Positions 1-5,894 of a DNA stretch of 6,570 nucleotides are shown piece by piece. The notes under the pieces are model-generated. The model searched no databases, had not been told where the DNA came from, and was given only the letters and a program-made list of their open reading frames with translations. Position 1 is the first letter of the stretch, and each line of letters begins with the position of its first letter. A program made the position numbers and the translations under genes. The stretch is from Calditrichota bacterium (GTDB taxonomy: Bacteria > Calditrichota > Calditrichia > RBG-13-44-9). Location of the stretch: positions 1-6,570 of the forward strand of contig JAFGSO010000545.1 in NCBI GenBank assembly GCA_016934605.1. The letters are read 5' to 3'.

Positions 1-627
1 CTTCAATTGTCCACGTCTCATTTTGGTATAAAAGGGAGTTCCCGGTTCAAAAATCAGGGTATAACAGGAAATGTGTTCGCTCTGCAGTAAAACTGCCTGA
101 TCCAGGGATTTTTTGAAACACCGGGGATTCAGGCCCGGAAAAGCGGTCATCAAATCGATATTGATATTCCTGAATCCGGCATCCCGGGCAGTGTTGAAAC
201 TTTCCAGGGCAACCGCTGCAGTATGGATGCGTCCCAGGAACCGGAGATCGTTATCATCGAAAGACTGGACACCCATGCTCAGACGGTTAAAACCGGCTTC
301 CCGAAGTTCATCGAGAATTTCCCGGTTCACTGTTCCAGGATTCGCTTCAATAGTAATTTCAGCTGTCGATTCTATGGCAAAGTGGTTTCTCAGGGTCCGA
401 AAAATCTTTTTCAGTCCGGAAATTGGAAGAATAGTTGGGGTCCCCCCGCCAACATAAACAGTATCGAAAATAAAATCCCTGAAATTCGAGCCGGTCAGCT
501 GAATTTCCCTGATGAGGGCCCGGATGAAGTCATTATACAGGGTTGTATCCGTTTCAGAATAAAAATCGCAGTAACCACATTTCTTCTGGCAAAAAGGAAT
601 ATGGATATAAATACCGGCGTAAATCAT
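1..627 (-). CDS. hemW: Radical SAM heme chaperone HemW (HemN-like), 3' end cut by window edge
   Basis: Translating the minus strand from the ATG at 627-625 gives 209 codons, open to the window edge. The family is usually about 370-390 residues, so roughly the N-terminal 55% is present. The start MIYAGIYIHIPFC leads into the radical SAM cluster motif CQKKCGYCDF, with C13, C17 and C20 (Cx3Cx2C) to bind a 4Fe-4S cluster and SAM. Further family marks follow: GGGTPT at 60-65, the IEANPGT stretch at about 93-99, and GVQSFDD..L..LGR.H at 119-135. The YCDF form and the EANPG block fit HemW rather than the oxygen-independent coproporphyrinogen oxidase HemN. HemW is known as a cytoplasmic protein that inserts heme into respiratory enzymes, and it often carries the old 'coproporphyrinogen III oxidase-like' label. 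The start lies 5 bp beyond the lepB stop with no clear Shine-Dalgarno, which suggests translational coupling. The C-terminal HemW domain is not visible, so HemN-family alternatives are excluded only by motif. Confidence 0.93.
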   Translation of the reverse strand, partial: MIYAGIYIHIPFCQKKCGYCDFYSETDTTLYNDFIRALIREIQLTGSNFRDFIFDTVYVGGGTPTILPISGLKKIFRTLRNHFAIESTAEITIEANPGTVNREILDELREAGFNRLSMGVQSFDDNDLRFLGRIHTAAVALESFNTARDAGFRNINIDLMTAFPGLNPRCFKKSLDQAVLLQSEHISCYTLIFEPGTPFYTKMRRGQLK

Positions 628-632
628 AAGAA

Positions 633-1358
633 TTAGCGAATGACCATGGCCAGGCGGTTCCAGCGGATTTTACTGAACATTCGGTAGCCTGGCATATTCG
701 AATTCCATGAAAGATAGATGATTAAAGGTTTTCCTACAATATTTTCAGGCGGTACAAAGCCCCAGTCCCGGCTGTCTGAGCTGTTATCCCGGTTATCTCC
801 CATCATGAAATAGTGATTTGGAGGAACAGTAATGGGACCGAAATTGTCGCGGCTTCCCAGTCCATCCTCAAAAACCGGATAACTTCTGTCATACCGGCTG
901 AAAATATTCGGATCCGAATGTTTGAGTTTTGGAGGTATGGGAAAAGGATCTCCGTCAACAAAAAGACGTTTGTTAATGATTTCCACCGTCTGGCCACCAG
1001 TGGCCACACAGCGCTTGATATATTCATAATGGGGATCTTCAGCATAACGGCCAAGCCGGGGATCGTAGGGATAACGGAATACAACAATATCATTTTGTTC
1101 CGGAGGTGCAATTCTCGGGAAGCGAAACCAGGGAACATCAAATCCTATTTCTGTGAAGGGAATTCCAATCCAGTGTGGAGTTTGAGCACCGTAATAAAAC
1201 TTATTAACCAAGAGAAAATCCCCGATCAGTAAAGTGTCCTCCATGGAACCTGTCGGGATCTTATATGCTGCAATCACAAATTGTCTTAAGATTAACGCGG
1301 CTACTATGGCTATGAGAATAGCTTTTACCGATTCCCAGTGTTTCGTTTTCGCTTTCAA
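633..1358 (-). CDS. lepB: Signal peptidase I (leader peptidase), TTG start
   Basis: This 241-residue protein is a membrane-anchored serine protease that removes signal peptides from exported proteins on the outer face of the cytoplasmic membrane. A single N-terminal membrane segment spans about residues 12-31. Just after it comes box B, PTGSMEDTLLIGD, with the catalytic Ser38. The general-base Lys115 lies in YIKRCVATGG, and box E, GDNRDNSSDSRDWGFVP, covers 187-203. All S26-family catalytic parts are therefore present. The loop after Lys115 reads ATGGQ where many homologues have GLPGD, a mild variation. The start codon is TTG (plus-strand CAA at 1356-1358). It is preceded by GGAGGA with a 7-nt spacer, an in-frame TGA lies upstream at 1377-1379, and the next Met is residue 39, inside the active-site motif, so TTG is the only reasonable start. 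The gene sits between lepA (331 bp away, across a repeat element) and hemW (5 bp away). Confidence 0.96.
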   Translation of the reverse strand: MKAKTKHWESVKAILIAIVAALILRQFVIAAYKIPTGSMEDTLLIGDFLLVNKFYYGAQTPHWIGIPFTEIGFDVPWFRFPRIAPPEQNDIVVFRYPYDPRLGRYAEDPHYEYIKRCVATGGQTVEIINKRLFVDGDPFPIPPKLKHSDPNIFSRYDRSYPVFEDGLGSRDNFGPITVPPNHYFMMGDNRDNSSDSRDWGFVPPENIVGKPLIIYLSWNSNMPGYRMFSKIRWNRLAMVIR

Positions 1359-1365
1359 GAAAAAA

Positions 1366-1371
1366 TCCTCC
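1366..1371 (-). promoter_or_regulatory. Shine-Dalgarno that fixes the TTG start of lepB
   Basis: The minus strand reads GGAGGA here, followed by a 7-nt spacer to TTG at 1358-1356. It is the strongest ribosome binding site in the window. It supports the TTG start, since no ATG is available before the catalytic Ser motif. Confidence 0.8.
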
Positions 1372-1394
1372 GTCTGTCAATTCTTCCAATAACT

Positions 1395-1424
1395 TTTATC
1401 GTTTTTATGGCCGTTAAGTTTCAA
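1395..1424 (-). promoter_or_regulatory. Weak candidate promoter for lepB-hemW
   Basis: On the minus strand, TTGAAA (1424-1419) is followed after 18 bases by GATAAA (1400-1395). Each box has one or two mismatches to the sigma70 consensus, about 36 bp upstream of the lepB start. It lies between repeat copy A and lepB, so it could supply lepB-hemW transcripts independent of lepA. Matches of this quality occur by chance in AT-rich spacers. Confidence 0.22.
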
Positions 1425-1440
1425 GAACTGGAAAAAATAG

Positions 1441-1677
1441 AGGTATATGGTATAGGGATATATGGTATAAGGAAAAGGGGAAAGGGAAAATTCAATAAAT
1501 TTACAACATCCACTAACTTCACCCCGTTTGCCCTAAATACTTCTATACCTTTATTTCCATATATCCTTATACCCTTATTCACTTATACCCTTATACCCTT
1601 ATTCCCTTATTCCCTTATTCCCTTTATATCCTTTATACCCTTATTCCCTTATTCCCTTATTCCCTCCCTTCATCCTC
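1441..1677 (+). repeat. Structured iteron-rich repeat element, copy A (inverted relative to copy B)
   Basis: This non-coding element fills most of the lepA-lepB gap. Its parts on the plus strand are as follows. (1) A left arm at about 1441-1480 built from GGTATA-type units. (2) A segment at 1481-1606 that matches the reverse complement of copy B (3592-3717) over 126 ungapped bases with 5 mismatches; it includes a non-iterative stretch at 1485-1540. (3) A distal array of TTATACCC and TTATTCCC octamers at 1583-1664, interrupted by two 9-mers (1623-1640). (4) A tail TCCCTTCATCCTC at 1665-1677, nearly the same as the tail of copy B. The left-arm stretch 1449-1465 pairs with 1557-1573 over 17 bp with one G-T wobble. 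The minus strand, which is transcript sense for the lepA operon, carries GGG every 8 bases. The outer boundary near 1441 is approximate. I know no named family for it. Confidence 0.85.
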
Positions 1678-1689
1678 GATCTTACATTT

Positions 1690-3486
1690 CTAATCCGCCG
1701 AGAGTACCGCCAGGAACGCTTCCTGTGGTATTTCTACCCGGCCGACCTGCTTCATTCTCTTTTTACCTTCTTTCTGTTTTTCCAGTAGTTTTCTTTTACG
1801 TGTAATATCTCCCCCGTAACATTTTGAAAGAACATTTTTTCTGAGGGGTTTTATTTCTTCCCGGGCAATGACTTTATGGCCTATGCTGGCCTGTATCACC
1901 ACTTCAAATAATTGTCTTGGTATAAGCTTTCTGAGTTTATTGCATAGTGATTTTCCCTGTTCATAGGATTTTTCCTTGTGGACGATTACCGATAGTGCAT
2001 CCAGCGGTTCACCATTAATCAGGATATCCAGTTTCACAAGATTTGCCTGGCGGTAACCTATGAATTCATAATCAAGTGATGCATATCCCCGCGATACCGA
2101 TTTCAGTTTATCAAAGAAATCGAAAATAACTTCTGAAAGCGGGAATTCATATTCAATATCAGCCCGGGAAGGATCTATGTAGGAGGTGTTTTTTAGAATC
2201 CCGCGGCGTTCGCTGGCAATTTTCATGACGTTACCAATATAATCCGGAGGAGTCACGATCTGTGCCCTGATATAGGGTTCTTCAATGACATCAATTCGGA
2301 TTGCATCCGGCATCTTCTGCGGATTTTCAATTGTCAGAATCTCTCCGCTGGTAAGGGTCACCCGGTAAACGACATTCGGTGTGGTCATGATAATATTCTG
2401 GTCAAATTCCCGCTCCAGACGCTCCTGTACGATTTCCATATGAAGCAAACCCAGGAATCCGGCACGGAAACCGAATCCCATCGCCGTGGAAGTTTCCGGT
2501 TCGAACTGGATGGCAGAATCGTTTAAAGCCAGCTTTTCCAGTGAGGATCGTAAATCTTCAAATTCCTGACTCAGTACCGGATAGATGCCACTATAAACCA
2601 TCGGCTTCACTGCGCGGTATCCGGGAAGTGGTTTTGAGGCGGGATTTTTATCGTGTGTTACTGTATCACCCACCTGGATATCCCGCACATTCTTCGCACC
2701 GCAGATGAGATATCCAACTTCTCCGGTGGAAAGTTTTTCGCTCCGGACACGCTTCAGGCGGAAAGTCCCCAGTTCCTCCACCTCGAAGGTCTCACCTGAT
2801 GCAAAAAAACGTATCCGGTCCTTTACTCTTATCTCGCCCTGATAGACACGGATTAACGCAATGACTCCGCGATAATTGTCAAAACTGGAATCAAAGATCA
2901 ATGCTTGAAAGGGCGCTTTTGAATCTCCTTCGGGAAACGGAATTTTGTGAATAATGGCTTCTATGATTTCTTCCGTACCAACTCCGGTTTTGGCACTGGC
3001 AAGAATAATATCGGATTCCTCACAGCCAATCAATTCCATAATCTGATGTCTGGTGGATTCAACCTGGGCACTGGGGAGATCAATTTTATTGATAACCGGA
3101 ATAATGACCAGGTCGTTTTCTACGGCATGATAAAGATTGCTGATAGTCTGGGCTTCTACCCCCTGCGAGGCATCCACCAGCAATAGGGCACCTTCCGCCG
3201 CTGCCAGACTGCGGGAGACCTCGTAGGAAAAATCGACATGACCCGGTGTGTCGATTAAATTGAAAATGTAACTGTTCCCATCAGTATGCTTGTAGTTCAT
3301 GCGGATGAAATGTGCTTTGATGGTGATTCCCCGCTCCCGTTCGAGATCCATAGAATCCAGAACCTGTTCCTTTAATTCTCTTTTGCTGAGCGTGTGGGTA
3401 TACTCCAAAAGACGGTCTGCCAGAGTCGATTTTCCATGATCGATGTGGGCAATAATGCAGAAATTACGTATATTTCCGATACTCAT
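1690..3486 (-). CDS. lepA: Elongation factor 4, back-translocating ribosomal GTPase LepA
   Basis: This 598-residue protein has the full length expected for EF4 (about 600). It is a translational GTPase related to EF-G that acts on the ribosome under stress and in 30S biogenesis. GTPase motifs run in order: G1 AHIDHGKST at 13-21, the G2 region around RGIT at 52-55, G3 DTPGH at 79-83, and G4 NKID at 133-136. The EF-G-like domains follow. GFRAGFLGLLHMEI lies near the middle, and the LepA-specific C-terminal domain is present, with CYGGDITRKRKLLEKQ and a basic tail ending EIPQEAFLAVLSAD. This C-terminal domain separates it from EF-G, BipA and TetM-like proteins. The ATG start gives the canonical MSIGNIRNFCIIAHIDHGKST opening. 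The Shine-Dalgarno is weak, and a strong promoter lies about 40 bp upstream. Repeat elements lie on both sides in opposite orientation. The stop is TAG, 13 bp from the tail of repeat copy A. Confidence 0.98.
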   Translation of the reverse strand: MSIGNIRNFCIIAHIDHGKSTLADRLLEYTHTLSKRELKEQVLDSMDLERERGITIKAHFIRMNYKHTDGNSYIFNLIDTPGHVDFSYEVSRSLAAAEGALLLVDASQGVEAQTISNLYHAVENDLVIIPVINKIDLPSAQVESTRHQIMELIGCEESDIILASAKTGVGTEEIIEAIIHKIPFPEGDSKAPFQALIFDSSFDNYRGVIALIRVYQGEIRVKDRIRFFASGETFEVEELGTFRLKRVRSEKLSTGEVGYLICGAKNVRDIQVGDTVTHDKNPASKPLPGYRAVKPMVYSGIYPVLSQEFEDLRSSLEKLALNDSAIQFEPETSTAMGFGFRAGFLGLLHMEIVQERLEREFDQNIIMTTPNVVYRVTLTSGEILTIENPQKMPDAIRIDVIEEPYIRAQIVTPPDYIGNVMKIASERRGILKNTSYIDPSRADIEYEFPLSEVIFDFFDKLKSVSRGYASLDYEFIGYRQANLVKLDILINGEPLDALSVIVHKEKSYEQGKSLCNKLRKLIPRQLFEVVIQASIGHKVIAREEIKPLRKNVLSKCYGGDITRKRKLLEKQKEGKKRMKQVGRVEIPQEAFLAVLSAD

Positions 3487-3524
3487 TTATTCCAGAACTC
3501 ACTTATTTCAAATTCAAACCTAGA

Positions 3525-3553
3525 AATATACCTCTTTTACGGTATCATGTCAA
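3525..3553 (-). promoter_or_regulatory. Sigma70-type promoter of lepA (lepA-lepB-hemW)
   Basis: The minus strand reads TTGACA (3553-3548), a 17-base spacer, then TATATT (3530-3525). That is a perfect -35 box and a -10 box with one mismatch at ideal spacing. Transcription would start near 3517-3519, giving a leader of about 30 nt before the lepA ATG at 3486. The promoter lies between repeat copy B and lepA, so lepA does not depend on read-through from the upstream genes. This promoter type differs from the Bacteroidota primary promoter. Confidence 0.75.
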
Positions 3554-3578
3554 TTCCATTGGCAAAAGCCCCCTTTGG

Positions 3579-3761
3579 GAAGATGAAGGAAGGGAATAAG
3601 GGTATAAGGGTATAAGGGAATAAGGGTTTAAGGATATATGGATATAAAGGTATAGAAGTATTTAGGGCAAATGGGGTGAAGATAGTGGATGTTGTAAATT
3701 TATTGAATTTTCCCTTTTCTTTGCCCTTTACCTATACCTTATACCTTATACCTTATACCCT
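3579..3761 (-). repeat. Structured iteron-rich repeat element, copy B (inverted relative to copy A)
   Basis: This is the second copy of the element in the lepA-lepB gap, in the opposite orientation, ending about 6 bp from the stop of the metallohydrolase gene. On the plus strand it starts with the tail GATGAAGG (3582-3589). Octamers follow in exact register: GGGAATAA (3592), GGGTATAA (3600), GGGTATAA (3608), GGGAATAA (3616), GGGTTTAA (3624), GGATATAT (3632), GGATATAA (3640), AGGTATAG (3648). The shared non-iterative core comes next (about 3658-3713). At the far end are three exact CCTTATA heptamers (3737-3757). Compared with copy A it lacks about 60 bp of distal octamers, and its heptamer arm is cleaner. 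The GGG runs are on the plus strand. It contains no plausible protein. Confidence 0.85.
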
Positions 3762-3766
3762 GCTCT

Positions 3767-4498
3767 TCACCTCAGTTCCCTGATGCGCACTTCGGTTTCC
3801 TTTTGATCCCCCATGAGCTTCAGCAGCTCATTGACATCGGTGTTTCCATAGTGATAAGGATAAAGGATATCCGGATGAAACATTTCAGTGGCGTCCGTGA
3901 CCATCTCCGGGGTCATGGTATAAGGAAGATTCATGGGCAGAAATGCAATATGAATATTGGATAAATTCTTCATTTCCGGTATGTTTTCTGTATCGCCGGC
4001 AACATATATTTTTATCCCGCCATATTTGAGCAAATAACCATTTCCAACTCCTTTTGGATGAAACGGCTCCCCATTATCCCTCAAATGTTTGATATTATAT
4101 GCAGGAACTGCATCGATAGCAATACCCAGGATCTCCAGACTGTCTCCGTTTTCCATAACAGTTACATCCTGAAGCTTTTCTGCACAAAGTGCACTGCAGA
4201 TGATCCTCGTTTTTTCTGTTCTGATATGACCTACAGCTTCAGGATCAAGATGATCTCCATGATGATGTGTTATCAGGATTAAATCGGCTTTCGGCATTTC
4301 CGAATAGTCTGCATAGCGGCTCACCGGATCTATATGAACAATTTTTCCCTCTACATTGAACATCAGGGTTCCGTGACCGATGAAGGTCAATACGATATTA
4401 CCGGACTCTGTCTTTATGGTATCGGATTGGAAAGATTGCTGAGCAACCGCAAAGGCAAGCAGTCCCAGATTTAACAGAATAATAAGTAATTTATTCAT
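3767..4498 (-). CDS. Secreted UlaG-like metallo-beta-lactamase-fold hydrolase
   Basis: This 243-residue protein opens with a signal peptide (MNK, a hydrophobic run at 4-18, probable cleavage after AVA at 17-19, no lipobox Cys), so it probably acts outside the cytoplasm. The mature part is a metallo-beta-lactamase fold of the UlaG/YcbL-like type. It has FIGHGTLMF at 39-47, HIDP at 55-58, and the metal motif THHHGDHLD with H78, H80, D82 and H83. H147 follows in FHPKGVGNGY, D169 in VAGDTE and H216 in YPYHYG. All expected metal ligands are present. Known relatives act on diverse substrates, including lactones, phosphodiesters and N-acyl phospholipids, so the substrate cannot be named. The ATG at 4498 has AAGGAG 9 nt upstream. 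A nearer ATG at 4503 runs into TGA after two codons and cannot be the start. The gene follows rsgA by 24 bp, which suggests co-transcription, although the two roles have no obvious link. Confidence 0.9.
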   Translation of the reverse strand: MNKLLIILLNLGLLAFAVAQQSFQSDTIKTESGNIVLTFIGHGTLMFNVEGKIVHIDPVSRYADYSEMPKADLILITHHHGDHLDPEAVGHIRTEKTRIICSALCAEKLQDVTVMENGDSLEILGIAIDAVPAYNIKHLRDNGEPFHPKGVGNGYLLKYGGIKIYVAGDTENIPEMKNLSNIHIAFLPMNLPYTMTPEMVTDATEMFHPDILYPYHYGNTDVNELLKLMGDQKETEVRIRELR

Positions 4499-4507
4499 AT
4501 CATTACT

Positions 4508-4513
4508 CTCCTT
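4508..4513 (-). promoter_or_regulatory. Shine-Dalgarno of the metallohydrolase gene
   Basis: The minus strand reads AAGGAG, 9 nt before the ATG at 4498, within the 24 bp gap after rsgA. A decoy ATG at 4503-4501 lies between them but is followed by ATA TGA, so this site serves the downstream ATG. Confidence 0.7.
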
Positions 4514-4522
4514 TTCTATGAT

Positions 4523-5587
4523 TTATTTTTTCCGGTAATTTTTCATAACTTGCTTTATCATTTTTCCGAATTCTTTGTCCCTTTTACGCCTGTCGAAATA
4601 ACTCATCTGATAAAAAGCGGATTCCCGCTGAACCTTCATAAAATTTTTATAGCGTTCCTCCTCAATTTCTCCATCACGAACAGCTTCGACAACAGCACAC
4701 CCTTTTTCATGGGTATGGCTGCAGTCTGAAAAACGGCATCTTTGAGCCACTGTAAAAATGTCCTCAAATGTTTCCGCGAGTCCGCTGTCAAGTCCAAAAG
4801 CGGCTATTTCCCGCATTCCCGGAGTATCGATGAGTATACTGCCATTGTCCAGCCGGATCAGCTGGCGTCGTGTGGTAGCATGGCGGCCACGGCCATCTTT
4901 TTCACGGACCTCTTTCACCTCAAAACGCTCTTCACCCAGCAGACGGTTAATAAGAGTTGTTTTACCCACTCCCGAGGAGCCCAGCAGACAGCAGGTTCTG
5001 CCCGGTAACATTTCACCGAGCACGCTTTCCATCCCTTCACCGTTAACATTGCTGTAAAATATATGCTTTATTTCGTGACCGACTCGGGATAAAGCCGCTG
5101 TTTTTTCACTTCGCTCCTTTTCGCCAATCAAATCGCTTTTGCTCAGCAATATTACCGGTCGAACACCCCCATCATTCACCGTAACCAGATATCGTTCCAG
5201 ACGATTCAGATTAAAATTGGAATCAACAGACTGAATGATGAAGGCGGTATCCACATTCGCAGCTACCAGCTGGTAGTTAACCTTTTTACCCGGATCTTTT
5301 CTTTTCAATAGTGTTTTTCGGGGAAGAAGATCATGGATTATAGCCAGTGTACCTCCGTTAAAATACTCAACTACCACCCAGTCACCAACAGTCGGGAGAT
5401 CCAGTACAGATTCTGATCCGTACAAAAATTTGCCGGTCAGTTCGGCATTTATTTCAGTTTCTCCATTATGGACCATATAGCTGTTTTTATCAACGCTGGT
5501 AATCCTGGCGGGGCTGAAATCACTGGCGGAGTATTGCTCCATCCGGCTCTGAAACCATGGATCAAAACCCAGATTGATTATATTCAT
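4523..5587 (-). CDS. rsgA: Ribosome small-subunit-dependent GTPase RsgA (YjeQ/YloQ family)
   Basis: This 354-residue protein is a circularly permuted GTPase that checks late maturation of the 30S ribosomal subunit. An N-terminal OB-fold region (about 25-95) is followed by the GTPase motifs in permuted order: G4 as SKSD at 149-152, G1 GSSGVGKT at 203-210, the switch region GRGRHATTRR at 232-241, and G3 DTPG at 254-257. The zinc site is C284-x4-C289-x-H291-x5-C297, and a basic helical tail follows (333-354). The opening LGFDPWFQSRM and the overall length match the longer RsgA subfamily, often annotated as a second YjeQ paralogue in Firmicutes, rather than the roughly 300-residue YloQ type. G4 is SKSD rather than NKxD, a variation seen in this family. 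The ATG at 5587 has only a weak, distant AGGGA upstream. The metallohydrolase gene follows after 24 bp. Confidence 0.95.
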   Translation of the reverse strand: MNIINLGFDPWFQSRMEQYSASDFSPARITSVDKNSYMVHNGETEINAELTGKFLYGSESVLDLPTVGDWVVVEYFNGGTLAIIHDLLPRKTLLKRKDPGKKVNYQLVAANVDTAFIIQSVDSNFNLNRLERYLVTVNDGGVRPVILLSKSDLIGEKERSEKTAALSRVGHEIKHIFYSNVNGEGMESVLGEMLPGRTCCLLGSSGVGKTTLINRLLGEERFEVKEVREKDGRGRHATTRRQLIRLDNGSILIDTPGMREIAAFGLDSGLAETFEDIFTVAQRCRFSDCSHTHEKGCAVVEAVRDGEIEEERYKNFMKVQRESAFYQMSYFDRRKRDKEFGKMIKQVMKNYRKK

Positions 5588-5717
5588 TTCAAAAAAATCC
5601 CTAAAAAAATTGCTTAGGCTGACTGAGAATCCGCGGTTTATCCGAACAACATCTGATGCCGGGTCAAAATTCTCCGGGCTGTTTCAGAACCTCTTCAAAG
5701 AATTGCCGGAGATCCTC

Positions 5718-5740
5718 ACCTGCCTTTGAGTCAGGCAGGT
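5718..5740. repeat. GC-rich inverted repeat (8 bp stem, 7 nt loop)
   Basis: ACCTGCCT and AGGCAGGT surround the loop TTGAGTC, a perfect 8 bp stem. No T-run follows on either strand, so it is not a standard intrinsic terminator. It falls within the presumed gene remnant. Its CCTGCC character resembles the palindrome at 5820-5833. Confidence 0.6.
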
Positions 5741-5819
5741 TCTCCGAATGGAAGAAAACGGTGGTTTTTTCATTCCCGGGGAAACCCCCGCAGCTGACCG
5801 GATGAAAAATTTTCCCCTT

Positions 5820-5833
5820 CTGCCGGCCGGCAG
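5820..5833. repeat. Perfect 14 bp GC-rich palindrome
   Basis: CTGCCGGCCGGCAG reads identically on both strands. It is a sharp GC island in an otherwise AT-rich spacer, at the upstream edge of the presumed gene remnant. Read in frame it encodes LPAG or AAGR. It may be a small REP-like dispersed palindrome, but only this one copy of the exact form is visible. Confidence 0.55.
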
Positions 5834-5894
5834 CTTATTCTTAAATGTGAATCCTGGTTGAAGAAGCTTATTCTTTTTTAAACGGACTTTCTTG

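Larger units (their letters stand above)
5664..5834 (-). pseudogene. Probable C-terminal remnant of an unidentified gene
   Basis: Between the methyltransferase stop and rsgA, one minus-strand frame is open for 56 codons from just after a TAA (5837-5835) to a TGA (5666-5664). It contains no ATG, GTG or TTG. The translation includes KIFHPVSCGGFPGNEKTT, then FFHSENLPDSKAGEDLR and FFEEVLKQPGEF. Its composition is protein-like, with an amphipathic acidic C-terminal helix, and it looks more like real coding sequence than the overlapping frame at 5950-5684. The first codons fall in a GC-rich palindrome (5820-5833). With no start and a stop just upstream, I read it as the tail of a decayed or interrupted gene. 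A sequencing frameshift could explain it too. I do not recognise the family, and chance open frame is still possible at this length. Confidence 0.35.

Noticed and set aside
113..636. Plus-strand open frames of 114 and 137 residues
   Set aside because: They are antisense shadows of hemW, whose minus-strand frame has all the family motifs.
1375..1380. Perfect TTGACA box on the minus strand before lepB
   Set aside because: It lies only 16 bases from the start codon. A -10 box at proper spacing would fall inside the lepB coding region, and none is visible there.
1583..1664. Possible CRISPR array
   Set aside because: The units are only 7-9 bases, contiguous and without unique spacers, and no cas gene is present. 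This is a tandem repeat.
1338..1805. Plus-strand 155-residue open frame through repeat copy A
   Set aside because: Most of it translates the octamer array into a monotonous IPLFPYSL-type string, and the rest is antisense to lepB and lepA. No ribosome binding site and no plausible domain.
3394..3615. Plus-strand 73-residue open frame upstream of and overlapping the lepA start
   Set aside because: Antisense to the conserved LepA N-terminus, then crosses the lepA promoter and repeat copy B. No protein-like features.
5635..5667. Possible rsgA promoter (TTGACC then GATAAA)
   Set aside because: The spacing is 19 bases and both boxes are imperfect. I cannot separate it from chance.
5832..5875. Direct repeat AGCTTATTCTT (5832-5842 and 5865-5875)
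   Set aside because: An 11-base AT-rich repeat, not next to a recognisable insertion. Too short to call a target-site duplication.
5861..5880. Possible plus-strand terminator (AAGAA/TTCTT then a T-run)
   Set aside because: The stem is only 5 bp and AT-rich, and no plus-strand gene ends there.
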